A stretch of 64,000 nt of DNA, from assembly GCF_023073915.1 (NCBI RefSeq), contig NZ_JADPKK010000004.1, forward strand, positions 124,001 to 188,000, written 5' to 3'. A program made the position numbers and the translations under genes. Below are positions 55,017 to 63,377 of the stretch, in pieces (position 1 is the stretch's first letter; each line of letters begins with the position of its first letter). The notes under the pieces were generated by a model. It searched no databases. It was not told where the DNA came from and saw nothing but the letters and a program-made list of their open reading frames with translations. The DNA comes from Bradyrhizobium sp. 149. Its GTDB lineage: Bacteria > Pseudomonadota > Alphaproteobacteria > Rhizobiales > Xanthobacteraceae.

Positions 55017-56264
55017 ATGCTCGACAATCCCCGGCACGACGCATCGATCGACGAATCCTCGCTCCGCTACGAAGGCTGGCGCATCGTTGCGGTCTGCTTC
55101 CTGCTCGCGACCTTCGGCTGGGGGCTCGGCTTCTACGGCCAGAGCGTCTATGTCGCGGAGCTTCAGCGTGCGCACGGCTGGTCGGCCTCGCTGATCTCAT
55201 CCGGCACGACGTTCTTCTATCTGTTCGGTGCGCTGCTCGTCGTCTTCGTCGGCGAGGCCGTCAACAAATACGGCCCGCGCCTCGGCCTGATCGCGGGCAC
55301 GCTGGCGATGTCGGCTGCAGCGGTCGCGATCGGCGCGGTGCGCGAGCCGTGGCAGCTTTATCTGGCCAACGCCGTGCTCGCCCTCGGCTGGGCCGGCACG
55401 AGTTTGGCCATGATCACCAACACGATCAGCCTGTGGTTCGACCAGAAGCGCGGCATGGCGATCAGCCTCGCGCTGAACGGCGCAAGCTTCGGCGGCATTG
55501 TCGGCGTGCCTCTGCTGGTGACCTTGATCGGTCATATCGGCTTCGCCAGCGCGATGTTTGTCGTCGCAGGCGCCATGCTGGCGCTGCTCGTGCCGGTGAT
55601 CCTGATTGTCGTCGGCCGTCCGCCTGATCTCCATGGTCGGCGCGCAGCGACGAAGGCGAAGCCGCAATCGTCGGCGCAGATCCGCAGCCAGGCGTTACGC
55701 GATGTCGGCTTCCTCACAGTGACCATTGCCTTTGCTTTGGTGCTGTTCGCGCAGGTCGGCTTCATCGTGCACCTGATCTCGTTCCTCGATCCCGTGATCG
55801 GGCGCGAGCGCGCGGCCGTCGCAGTTGCCGTGCTGACCGCGATGGCGGTGATCGGCCGGGTGCTGTTCTCGCTGGTGATCGACCGCATCAACCAGCGGCT
55901 CGCCTCGGCGCTGTCGTTCCTGAGCCAGGCCGCGGCGCTTCTCGTGGTCATCAATCTGCACAATGATTACGTGCTGATCGCCGCCTGCGCATTATTCGGC
56001 TTCTCGGTCGGCAATCTCATCACGCTGCCGTCGCTGATCGTGCAGCAGGAATTCGATTCCGCCTCGTTCGGCGTGCTGATCAGCCTCAACACCGCGATCA
56101 ACCAGGTGACGTATGCGTTCGGCCCCGGCGTGGTCGGCTTCCTGCGCGACTTTTCAGGCGGCTATTCTCTGCCGTTCTATCTCTGCATCGCGCTGGAGGT
56201 GGTGGCGGCGGCGTTGATCATGGTGCGCGGGACGCCGCACCATGTGCCGTCATTGCGAGCGTAG
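55017..56264 (+). CDS. MFS transporter (monocarboxylate/oxalate-formate antiporter-like)
   Basis: 415 residues with twelve predicted membrane segments. It opens with WRIVAVCFLLATFGWGLGFY and has SVYVAELQRAHGWSASLISS after helix 1, typical of the OFA/monocarboxylate group. AAGGA precedes the ATG at 55017; a GTG at 54975 is less likely. The final codons (PSLRA and stop) lie inside the palindromic repeat at 56248, so the C-terminus was set by a repeat insertion. Confidence 0.88.
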   Translation: MLDNPRHDASIDESSLRYEGWRIVAVCFLLATFGWGLGFYGQSVYVAELQRAHGWSASLISSGTTFFYLFGALLVVFVGEAVNKYGPRLGLIAGTLAMSAAAVAIGAVREPWQLYLANAVLALGWAGTSLAMITNTISLWFDQKRGMAISLALNGASFGGIVGVPLLVTLIGHIGFASAMFVVAGAMLALLVPVILIVVGRPPDLHGRRAATKAKPQSSAQIRSQALRDVGFLTVTIAFALVLFAQVGFIVHLISFLDPVIGRERAAVAVAVLTAMAVIGRVLFSLVIDRINQRLASALSFLSQAAALLVVINLHNDYVLIAACALFGFSVGNLITLPSLIVQQEFDSASFGVLISLNTAINQVTYAFGPGVVGFLRDFSGGYSLPFYLCIALEVVAAALIMVRGTPHHVPSLRA

Positions 56265-56334
56265 TGAAGCAATCCAGAGTCATTCCGCAGGCGCAGTCTG
56301 GATTGCTTCGTCGCGAAGGCTCCTCGCAATGACG
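56248..56334. repeat. GTCATTGCGAG...CTCGCAATGAC palindromic repeat overlapping an MFS stop codon
   Basis: The arms are near-perfect: CGTCATTGCGAG...GCAATCCAGA against TCTGGATTGC...CTCGCAATGACG. The MFS gene ends within its left arm, and the gap to the converging VOC gene is only 87 bases. It may also serve as a bidirectional terminator. Confidence 0.85.
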
Positions 56335-56351
56335 AGGGGAGGGAGCGAGGC

Positions 56352-56846
56352 TCACGCCTCGCGCTGCTTCAGCAGTTCCTCCACATCCAGCCGCTTCGTG
56401 AACATCGCGAGCTTGCCGTCCGGCCCGAACGGCCATTGCTCTCTCGGCCGGTCCCGATACAGCTCCACGCCATTCTGGTCCGGATCGCGCAAATAGAGCG
56501 CTTCGGACACGCCATGGTCGCTGGCCCCATCCAGCGCAATGCCGGCCGAGAGCACGCGGTGCAGCGCATCCGCCAGCGCGGGCCGCGTCGGATAGAGGAT
56601 TGCAGTGTGATAGAGTCCGGTCGTTCCCGGTGGCGGCGGCGAGCCGCCCTTGCTCTCCCAGGTGTTGAGCCCGATGTGGTGATGGTAGCCGCCGGCCGAG
56701 ATGAAGGCCGCGCCGGAGCCCATGCGCTGCATCAGTTCGAAGCCCAGCACGCCGCAATAGAAGCCGAGCGCGCGATCGAGATCGGCGACCTTGAGGTGAA
56801 CGTGGCCGATCCGGGTGCCGGCGGCGACGGCTTGGTTCTGCGACAT
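56352..56846 (-). CDS. VOC family protein (glyoxalase/bleomycin-resistance/dioxygenase fold)
   Basis: 164 residues. It has paired beta-alpha-beta-beta-beta modules: IGHVHLKVADLDRALGFYCG with a metal-type histidine, then YHHHIGLNTWES, LYHTAILYPT and a final DPDQNGVELYRDRP containing the conserved glutamate ligand. The layout fits ring-cleavage dioxygenase-like or glyoxalase-like enzymes; the substrate is unknown. It lies 93 bases downstream of the carboxymuconolactone-decarboxylase-like gene. Confidence 0.9.
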   Translation of the reverse strand: MSQNQAVAAGTRIGHVHLKVADLDRALGFYCGVLGFELMQRMGSGAAFISAGGYHHHIGLNTWESKGGSPPPPGTTGLYHTAILYPTRPALADALHRVLSAGIALDGASDHGVSEALYLRDPDQNGVELYRDRPREQWPFGPDGKLAMFTKRLDVEELLKQREA

Positions 56847-56939
56847 GTGGCTGCTCCGTTGACAATGTCCACATAAGGCGAGCCTCGGAACAGTGCTACT
56901 GCCCTATCCCGAAACCCATCGTTTCCAGATGCGAAACTA

Positions 56940-57482
56940 TCAGAGCTCCGAGATCTCGCCGTCGGGCAGGCCGAACTCGAATGTGTTCAGCGTCATCGAC
57001 ACCAGCGCGTAATAGCCGCACAGCCCGATCACCTCGACCACGCCGCGCTCGCCGAGCAATTGCACCGCCTCGTCGTAGAGACCCTTCTCGACCCCATGAC
57101 CCTCATGCAGCGATTTCGCGACGTCGTAGATCATCTTGCCCTTGGGATCGTCGAATTCAGGCGTGCGGCGATCGCGAATCGCGTCGATGATTTCCGGATC
57201 CATGCCGCCGGCAAGCGCCAGGCGTTTGTGCGCGTACCATTCGTAATGCGCGGTCCAGTGCCGCGCCGTCACCAGGATCGCGATCTCCGAAAGTTTTGCG
57301 GGGAAAATCGTGTCGTAGCGCAGGACCTCGCCGAGCCGCGTGGCGTGTCGCGCCATGTCGGGGCTGTTGAGCCAGGCCATCATCGGCGCCGGCGGCTTGC
57401 CGCGTTTGCCGGCAATCGACTCGTCATAGGTCTGCCGCTGGCTCTCGTTCATTTCGCCAGGCGAAAGAAGCTTCAGGCGCAT
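56940..57482 (-). CDS. Carboxymuconolactone decarboxylase (AhpD-like) family protein
   Basis: 180 residues with the all-helical CMD fold: MARHATRLGEVLRYDTIFPA leads into KLSEIAILVTARHWTAHYEW, the conserved core helix. The AhpD CxxC redox pair is absent, so peroxidase-type chemistry is unlikely and decarboxylase/isomerase-like activity is possible. AGAGGAAACAGCA precedes the ATG at 57482. It is divergent from the acyl-CoA dehydrogenase at 57621 and close to the VOC gene. Confidence 0.88.
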   Translation of the reverse strand: MRLKLLSPGEMNESQRQTYDESIAGKRGKPPAPMMAWLNSPDMARHATRLGEVLRYDTIFPAKLSEIAILVTARHWTAHYEWYAHKRLALAGGMDPEIIDAIRDRRTPEFDDPKGKMIYDVAKSLHEGHGVEKGLYDEAVQLLGERGVVEVIGLCGYYALVSMTLNTFEFGLPDGEISEL

Positions 57483-57620
57483 TGCTGTTTCCTCTTTGTT
57501 TTTCAAGCTTCGCCGTCGCCGCGACTATAGCGGATGCGTGACACGGAAGTGGTTGAATTCCGCGGGAGCTTGGCCCAGAGTCGCGGCCAACAAGCCGATT
57601 TAGATTGATGGAAACGATCC

Positions 57621-58832
57621 ATGAGCGACATGACAGGCGATGCCGAGACCGCCGATCTCGAAACATTCCGCAGCGAAACACGTGTCTGGCTCGAGGCGAA
57701 CTGCCCGCCGGAAATGCGCAAGCCCGCGAGCTCCGACGCCGACGTGTTCTGGGGCGGACGCAACGCAAAATTCTCGTCCGAGCCGCAGCGCATCTGGTTC
57801 GAGCGCATGCGCGACAAGGGCTGGACCGTGCCGGACTGGCCGAAGGAATACGGCGGTGGTGGCCTCAGCCCAGCCGAGCACAAGGTGCTGCGCGCCGAAA
57901 TGGCCAGGATGGGTGCGCGTCCGCCGCTGTCGAGCTTCGGCATCTGGATGCTCGGGCCGGCGTTGCTCAAATACGGCAACGACGCCCAGAAGAAGGAGCA
58001 CCTGCCGAAAATCGCGGCGGGCCTGATCCGCTGGTGCCAGGGCTATTCCGAGCCGAACGCCGGCTCTGATCTCGCCTCGCTCCAGACCCGCGCCGAGAGC
58101 GACGGCGATGATTTCGTCATCACCGGCCAGAAGATCTGGACGTCCTATGCCAACTACGCCGACTGGATCTTCTGCCTGGTACGCACCGATCCCGCCGCGA
58201 AGAAGCACGACGGCATCAGCTTCATCCTGTTCGACATGGCCTCGAAGGGCGTCTCGACCAAACCGATCCTCCTGATCTCCGGCTATTCGCCGTTCTGCGA
58301 GACTTTTTTTGACAATGTTCGCGTGCCGAAATCGCATGTGGTCGGCACTGTCAACCGCGGCTGGGACGTCGCAAAATATCTGCTCCAGCACGAGCGTGCG
58401 ATGATATCAGGCATGGGCGAGCGCGGCGTCGGCCGTCCGCTGGGCCAGATCGCGGCCGATTCCGTCGGTACCGATGCGCTGGGACGGCTCGACGATGCGA
58501 TGCTGCGTGGCCGGATCGCCAGCTTCGACGTCGACGAAGCCGCACTTGCGGCTTGCGCCGAGCGCGCGGTCGATCTCGCCAAGGCGGGCCAGGCCCATCC
58601 GGCATTCTCGTCGGCGATGAAATATTACGGCACCGAGCTCAACAAGCGCCGTTACGAGATTCTGATGTCGGCCGGCGGCCTCGATGCGCTGGAATGGGAG
58701 AGCGAGCGTTCGAAGCAAGGAGCTCGTCCGCGCGCCTGGCTGCGCACCAAGGCCAACTCGATCGAGGGCGGCACGACCGAGGTCATGCTCGGCATCGTCG
58801 CCAAGCGCATTCTGGATCTGCCAGGGGCCTAA
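57621..58832 (+). CDS. Acyl-CoA dehydrogenase (first of an adjacent pair)
   Basis: 403 residues. Middle-domain motifs are GYSEPNAGSDLASLQTRAES and ITGQKIWTSYANYADWIFCL, and the C-terminus has SIEGGTTEVMLGIVAKRIL, corresponding to the active-site loop region. It acts in beta-oxidation-type dehydrogenation with FAD. The gene at 58959 encodes a second, more divergent dehydrogenase on the same strand; in steroid and dicarboxylate degradation such pairs form alpha2beta2 enzymes, which is inferred here. The substrate is unknown. Confidence 0.92.
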   Translation: MSDMTGDAETADLETFRSETRVWLEANCPPEMRKPASSDADVFWGGRNAKFSSEPQRIWFERMRDKGWTVPDWPKEYGGGGLSPAEHKVLRAEMARMGARPPLSSFGIWMLGPALLKYGNDAQKKEHLPKIAAGLIRWCQGYSEPNAGSDLASLQTRAESDGDDFVITGQKIWTSYANYADWIFCLVRTDPAAKKHDGISFILFDMASKGVSTKPILLISGYSPFCETFFDNVRVPKSHVVGTVNRGWDVAKYLLQHERAMISGMGERGVGRPLGQIAADSVGTDALGRLDDAMLRGRIASFDVDEAALAACAERAVDLAKAGQAHPAFSSAMKYYGTELNKRRYEILMSAGGLDALEWESERSKQGARPRAWLRTKANSIEGGTTEVMLGIVAKRILDLPGA

Positions 58833-58838
58833 CTCACC

Positions 58839-58915
58839 GTCGTTCCGGGGCGCGCGAAGCGCGAACCCGGAACCTCGAGATTCCGGGTTCGCGTCTTGGA
58901 CGCGCCCCGGAATGA
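58839..58915. repeat. GTCGTTCCGGGG...CCCCGGAATGAC palindromic repeat between two acyl-CoA dehydrogenase genes
   Basis: Outer arms GTCGTTCCGGGGCGCG and CGCGCCCCGGAATGAC, inner pair GCGAACCCGGAA / TTCCGGGTTCGC. It fills the 126-base gap in an otherwise operon-like pair. Confidence 0.85.
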
Positions 58916-58958
58916 CAGCGACAAAAATGCATTCCGTCAGACGTTAGAGACCTTGCAC

Positions 58959-60098
58959 ATGGCCCTCGTCCTCACCGAAGAACAATCGATGCTCCGCGAC
59001 AGCGCGCGCGGGCTGATCAGCGACAAGGCGCCGGTGTCGCATTTGCGCAGCTTGCGCGATAGCAAAGATCCCACCGGCTTCTCTAGGGAGTTTTGGCATT
59101 CCTTCGCCGAGATGGGTTTTGCCGGCTTGCTGGTGCCGGAAGAGTTCGGCGGCAGCGGCCTCGGCTATGTCGAGGCCGGCGTGGTGATGGAGGAGATCGG
59201 CCGCACGCTGATGCCGTCGCCTTTCCTCGCCACCAGCGTGGTCGCGGCTTCGGCACTGAACCGTGGCGGCAATGCCGGGCAGAAGTCGGAGCATCTGCCA
59301 AAAATCTCCAACGGCTCGCTGCTCGCGACGCTCGCGATTGACGAGGGCGCAAAGCATCGCCCGCTCCAGACCAGCCTCCAGGCCGTGCGCGCCGGCAACG
59401 GTTTCAGGCTCTCCGGCGCCAAGGCGCTGGTGGTCGACGGTCACGTCGCTGATCTCCTCATCGTCGCCGCGCGCACCGCGGGCTCGGCCGGCGAGCGCGA
59501 GGGGCTGACGCTGTTCCTTGTCGATCCCAAGGCCAAGGGCGTTGCGATCGAGCGCACCATCATGGTCGACGCGCACAATGCGGCGCGGATCGAGCTCGCC
59601 AATGTCGAGGTTAATGCCGACAGCGTGCTCGGCGAAGTCGATCAGGGCGCAACGCTGCTCGACGGCGTGCTCGATATCGGGCGCGGCGCGGTCGCCTCCG
59701 AAATGGTGGGCCTGAGCGAAGAGGTATTCAACCGAACCGTCGAATACCTGAAGAGCCGCAAGCAGTTCGGCAAGCTGATCGGCGAATTCCAGGCGCTGCA
59801 GCACCGCGCTGCCGAACTCTATGTCGACATCGAGATCACCCGCGCCGCCGTGATGAAGGCGCTTCAGGCGCTGGATACGGACATAGCCAAGGCCGCCTCA
59901 GCCGTCGCGGTGGCCAAAGCGCGTGCCGGCACCACCGCCACGCGCGCGGTGCAGGAAGGCGTGCAGATGCATGGCGGCATGGGCATGACCGACCAGTTCG
60001 ACATCGGCTTCTTCATGAAGCGCGCGCGTGTGTGCGAGGAATTGTTCGGGGATGCCAATTACCACACCGAGCAGCTGGCAAGGGCGCGGGGATATTAG
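58959..60098 (+). CDS. Acyl-CoA dehydrogenase (second of an adjacent pair)
   Basis: 379 residues. The N-terminal part (LVLTEEQSMLRDSARGLISD) and the helical C-terminal domain (FGKLIGEFQALQHRAAELYV) are clear. The middle domain is less conserved, and the GGTxE active-site motif of the partner is missing: the end reads GGMGMTDQFDIGFFMKRARV. It may be the non-catalytic or FAD-sharing partner of the protein at 57621. The start is the ATG at 58959, just after the intergenic repeat. Confidence 0.9.
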   Translation: MALVLTEEQSMLRDSARGLISDKAPVSHLRSLRDSKDPTGFSREFWHSFAEMGFAGLLVPEEFGGSGLGYVEAGVVMEEIGRTLMPSPFLATSVVAASALNRGGNAGQKSEHLPKISNGSLLATLAIDEGAKHRPLQTSLQAVRAGNGFRLSGAKALVVDGHVADLLIVAARTAGSAGEREGLTLFLVDPKAKGVAIERTIMVDAHNAARIELANVEVNADSVLGEVDQGATLLDGVLDIGRGAVASEMVGLSEEVFNRTVEYLKSRKQFGKLIGEFQALQHRAAELYVDIEITRAAVMKALQALDTDIAKAASAVAVAKARAGTTATRAVQEGVQMHGGMGMTDQFDIGFFMKRARVCEELFGDANYHTEQLARARGY

Positions 60099-60121
60099 GC
60101 GCACCGTTGCGTCGCATTCGG

Positions 60122-60224
60122 TGTCATCGCCCGCGAATGCGGGCGATCCAGTACGCCGCAGCCCCTCAGTATGCGATTGATGTCTCGGAATACTGGATCG
60201 CCCGGTCAAGGCCGGGCGATGACA
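60122..60224. repeat. GTCATCGCCCGC...GCCGGGCGATGAC palindromic repeat
   Basis: Left arm TGTCATCGCCCGCGAATGCG followed by GCGATCCAGTACGCCG, right arm AATACTGGATCGCCC and GGGCGATGACA. It is the same family as 45519-45619 and lies just 3' of the second dehydrogenase. Confidence 0.8.
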
Positions 60225-60256
60225 GCGGAGCAGGCAGACAGCGCCTGCCCCAAGCT

Positions 60257-60342
60257 CGTCATTGCGAGGAGCACTTGCGACGAAGCAATCCAGACTTTCG
60301 TCTTGGAAAGACCCTGGATTGCTTCGCTCCGCTCGCAACGAC
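60257..60342. repeat. GTCATTGCGAG-type palindromic repeat
   Basis: CGTCATTGCGAGGAGCACTT with GAAGCAATCCAGA against CTGGATTGCTTCGC and GCTCGCAACGACA. It stands next to the different repeat at 60122 in the gap before the converging AapJ-type gene. Confidence 0.8.
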
Positions 60343-60359
60343 AGCAGAGAGACCTTGCT

Positions 60360-61400
60360 CTACCGCATCGGCGGTGCGTACTGCACGCCGCCCGCGTTCC
60401 ACAGCTGATTCATCCCGCGCGGGATCTTCAGCTTCGACTTCTCGCCGATATTGCGCTCGTACATCTCGCCGTAATTGCCGACGTTGCGGATGATGCGGAC
60501 GACCCAATCCTTGGTGAGGCCGAGCTGCTCGCCGTAATTGCCCTCGGTGCCGACCAGCCGCATCACTTCCGGTTTCTTCGACTTCAGGGCCTCGTCGATG
60601 TTCTCCGAGGATACGCCGAGCTCTTCGGCGTTGATCATCGCGTAGAGCGTCCACTTCACGATCATCATCCAGTCGTCATCGCGCTGACGCACGACGGGGG
60701 CGAGCGGCTCCTTGGAGATCATGTCCGGCAGGATCATGTGGTCGCCGGGCTTCGCTAGGTTGATCCGCAGCGCGTAGAGCTGGGAGACGTCGGCGCTCAG
60801 CGTGTCGCATTTGCCGGCATCATAGGCTTTCACGACGTCGTCCAGCTTGTCGAACTTCACCTCTTCATACTTCATGTTGTTGGCACGGAAGTAATCCGCG
60901 ACGTTGAGCGCCGTGGTGGTCCCGGTCTGGACGCAGACCTTGCTGCCAGTCAGGTCCAGTGCGGTTTCCTTGTTGCGGGCGCGCGGTAGCATGAAGCCTG
61001 CGCCATCGTAATAGGCGACCGCGGGGAAATAGAGATCGTAGTCGAGCTCGCGCGCCATGCTCCAGGTCGAGTTGCGCGAGAGGATGTCCACCTTCCGGCT
61101 CTGCAATTCCTTGAAGCGCTCGTTGGCATCGAGCGCGACGAATTTCGCCTTGGCCGGATCATTGAAGATCGCTGCGGCCACCGCGCGGCAGAAATCGACG
61201 TCGAAGCCGGTCCAGTTGCCCTTGTCGTCGGGAATCGAGAAGCCCGGCAGGCCCTTGTTGACGCCGCACAGCACTTCGCCGCGGCGCACGGTGCGCTTCA
61301 GCGTGCGGGTGTCGTAGAACTCGTAGATCACCGCCAGGGCGCCGACCAGCACGGCAACCGCGAGCCCGATCAGCAGGCCGCCTCGAAAACTGCGCATCAT
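60360..61400 (-). CDS. Amino-acid ABC transporter substrate-binding protein (AapJ/BztA-like)
   Basis: 346 residues. An N-terminal hydrophobic segment (GGLLIGLAVAVLVGALAVIY) serves as signal or anchor; it has no clear cleavage motif, so the protein may stay membrane-tethered. The periplasmic type 2 binding fold follows, with GEVLCGVNKGLPGFSIPDDK, FDVDFCRAVAAAIF and DILSRNSTWSMARELDYDLY, the signature of AapJ general L-amino-acid receptors. No permease genes are adjacent, so it is an orphan receptor here. It lies 57 bases after the L,D-transpeptidase gene. Confidence 0.9.
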   Translation of the reverse strand: MMRSFRGGLLIGLAVAVLVGALAVIYEFYDTRTLKRTVRRGEVLCGVNKGLPGFSIPDDKGNWTGFDVDFCRAVAAAIFNDPAKAKFVALDANERFKELQSRKVDILSRNSTWSMARELDYDLYFPAVAYYDGAGFMLPRARNKETALDLTGSKVCVQTGTTTALNVADYFRANNMKYEEVKFDKLDDVVKAYDAGKCDTLSADVSQLYALRINLAKPGDHMILPDMISKEPLAPVVRQRDDDWMMIVKWTLYAMINAEELGVSSENIDEALKSKKPEVMRLVGTEGNYGEQLGLTKDWVVRIIRNVGNYGEMYERNIGEKSKLKIPRGMNQLWNAGGVQYAPPMR

Positions 61401-61457
61401 GTTGCTCTCTCGAAATAATCGGGAAAAGGAATTCTGGACGAAGGTGGGAAGAGAAGA

Positions 61458-62051
61458 TCAGAGCTCGGGCTTCTGCCGGATGACCACCTTGGTGCCGACA
61501 GGGACGCGATCGTAGAGATCGGCGACATCGCGGTTGACGAGCCGGAAGCAACCCGAGGAGACCTTGGTGCCGATCGTGTCGGGCCGATTGGTGCCGTGGA
61601 TGCGATAGACTGTGGTGCCCAAATACATGGCGCGCGCGCCGAGCGGATTGCCGGGGCCGCCGGCCATGAAGCGCGGCAGATAGGGCTGGCGCTGGATCAT
61701 CTCCGGCGGCGGCGTCCAGTCCGGCCACTCCTTTTTGTTGGTGATGTTCACCAGCCCCTGCCACTGAAAACCATCGCGGCCGACGCCGATGCCGTAGCGG
61801 ATAGCGCGGCCGCCGGGCTGCACCAGATAGAGATGCCGTTCGGCGGTCGAGATGATGAGGGTGCCGGGTGCTTCGGTGGTGCGGAAGTAGACGACCTGCT
61901 TCTGCCATTCCGGATCGAGCTCATAGGCGTCGTCGGCCACCAGGCCCGGCTCGTCGCCGCGGTCGGGCTGCTGGGCGAAGGCATGCGGGATGGCCAGGAC
62001 CAAGCCGATCGCAGCCACAAACATCCCGGTCAGGCGACGAAAATCCGTCAT
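61458..62051 (-). CDS. L,D-transpeptidase (YkuD domain)
   Basis: 197 residues. It has a signal peptide (MFVAAIGLVLAIPHAFAQQ) and a YkuD catalytic domain (about 60-195) with the conserved IHGTNRPDTIGTKVSSGCFR motif, giving catalytic His152 and Cys168. It cross-links peptidoglycan or attaches proteins to it in the periplasm. The upstream 266 bases up to 62317 are lower in GC than the surroundings and contain only a repeat fragment; the promoter is probably there but no clear boxes are seen. Confidence 0.93.
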   Translation of the reverse strand: MTDFRRLTGMFVAAIGLVLAIPHAFAQQPDRGDEPGLVADDAYELDPEWQKQVVYFRTTEAPGTLIISTAERHLYLVQPGGRAIRYGIGVGRDGFQWQGLVNITNKKEWPDWTPPPEMIQRQPYLPRFMAGGPGNPLGARAMYLGTTVYRIHGTNRPDTIGTKVSSGCFRLVNRDVADLYDRVPVGTKVVIRQKPEL

Positions 62052-62269
62052 TTCAAGCTCTCCCCCACGGCCAAGGCCAAATCATCTGGAACCATCAAAT
62101 CTGAGGGCCCTCTTCATGGCAAGTTCAAGGCACCCTTAGACCATATGTCACGAGAATGCTTTGGTTTTTTGACGGACCCCGCGCAATGCCACAAACGGGG
62201 GATGGCGCGAAAAGCAGTAGCCATGGCCTCGCTTAGTGTGGGGCGACCAAACTTGCATTCACAAACGCC

Positions 62270-62299
62270 GTCATGCCCGGACAAGCCCGGCCAAGACGA
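62270..62299. repeat. Half-copy of GTCATGCCCGG-type repeat
   Basis: GTCATGCCCGGACAAGCCCGGCC resembles the left part of the element at 51234, without a full right arm. It lies between the L,D-transpeptidase and the membrane-protein gene. Confidence 0.45.
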
Positions 62300-62317
62300 T
62301 GTGGAAGCAGCGCGATG

Positions 62318-63292
62318 TCAGATATGGTTGTTCTCCGGCGCGATCCCGAGCCGCCGGACGATCTCTGTCCCCACGGCCCGGGCCTCAGGCCGCGAACCGA
62401 TGCGCGGACTGCGAAACCGTTGTCCTGAGAGCAATCGGATCACGACGATGCAGTGCTCGTCCTCGGAGCGGCCGCGGCGCTCGACCGTGATCGTCTTCAC
62501 CTCGCGCCCTTCGATATGGTCGGCGCGCAACGTGCCGTCGCCCCACAGGCGTTCGACGCGGATATCGCCTTGGCGGATGATCCAGAAAGCGCCGGTCACA
62601 AGGTTGGCATATCGGTAAACGCCGAATGCGGCGAGCGCGCCAACCGGCAGCAGCACGATGTCGACCGGCCCGGGCGACAGGCCGCGCCAGAGCTTGTAGG
62701 CGTAGGGAACGGCGCATAATGCGACGACGATCAGTGCGACGATCCTGATGTCCCTTACGGAAAACGGCTCGAGGGGGTCGCCGAGACGCATTTCGGGATT
62801 GCTGGCATCGAGCGGATTGACCGGAGACTCGACGTCGGGAACGTCGAATTGCGCGGCGATCCGCGCCACCGTATCGCGCACATGCGTGACATCGGCGATC
62901 GGCGGCGACGTCAGGCGTTCTCCGGAGGTCAGCGTGAAGGCCAGCTGGAAGCGGGCTTTCGCCCTCTTGCTGCCGGGAACCTGCAATCCGCTGATGTCGT
63001 CCTTGGCAACGACCCGGGTGCGGAGTTTTCCGAACGGGCGCTGCTCCCCGATCAAGATCTGGTCCGGCGTGATGATCCACACCACTGCCGGCGCGAGCAT
63101 GATGACGCCGACGAACGCTGCTCCCACGAGCAGCGCGACCACGGAGATGATCACCTCCAGGGTGTCGTGCGTGAACAGGCCCGGCGTGAAGCAAAGCGCA
63201 ACGGCGGCCGCAAAGCCGGACATGACCAGCCGCTGCGCGATCGAGGCGCCTTCACGAAGGCGAATGTCAGTGCTGTTGGTGGCGTCGTCCAT
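62318..63292 (-). CDS. Hypothetical membrane protein with PH-like domains
   Basis: 324 residues. There are four predicted membrane segments in two pairs (LVMSGFAAAVALCFTPGLFT and EVIISVVALLVGAAFVGVIM; then RIVALIVVALCAVPYAYKLW and PVDIVLLPVGALAAFGVYRY). Each pair is followed by a soluble beta-rich domain (WIITPDQILIGEQRPFGKLR; FWIIRQGDIRVERLWGDGTL). This repeat of membrane pair plus beta domain resembles YdbS/PH-domain-like membrane proteins. No function can be assigned. The ATG at 63292 is chosen over a longer non-membrane extension. Confidence 0.78.
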   Translation of the reverse strand: MDDATNSTDIRLREGASIAQRLVMSGFAAAVALCFTPGLFTHDTLEVIISVVALLVGAAFVGVIMLAPAVVWIITPDQILIGEQRPFGKLRTRVVAKDDISGLQVPGSKRAKARFQLAFTLTSGERLTSPPIADVTHVRDTVARIAAQFDVPDVESPVNPLDASNPEMRLGDPLEPFSVRDIRIVALIVVALCAVPYAYKLWRGLSPGPVDIVLLPVGALAAFGVYRYANLVTGAFWIIRQGDIRVERLWGDGTLRADHIEGREVKTITVERRGRSEDEHCIVVIRLLSGQRFRSPRIGSRPEARAVGTEIVRRLGIAPENNHI

Positions 63293-63377
63293 CGCAGGCG
63301 GCTGATTACGTGGCCCGCGAAACTCCACGGACGGGTCCGTGGAGTCAAGCAACAAGGCCGGGCGCAGCGATCTGGCA

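Noticed and set aside
62144..62618. Small plus-strand gene starting near 62144
   Set aside because: The frame lacks a family match and a ribosome-binding site, and it runs into the antisense of the membrane-protein gene.
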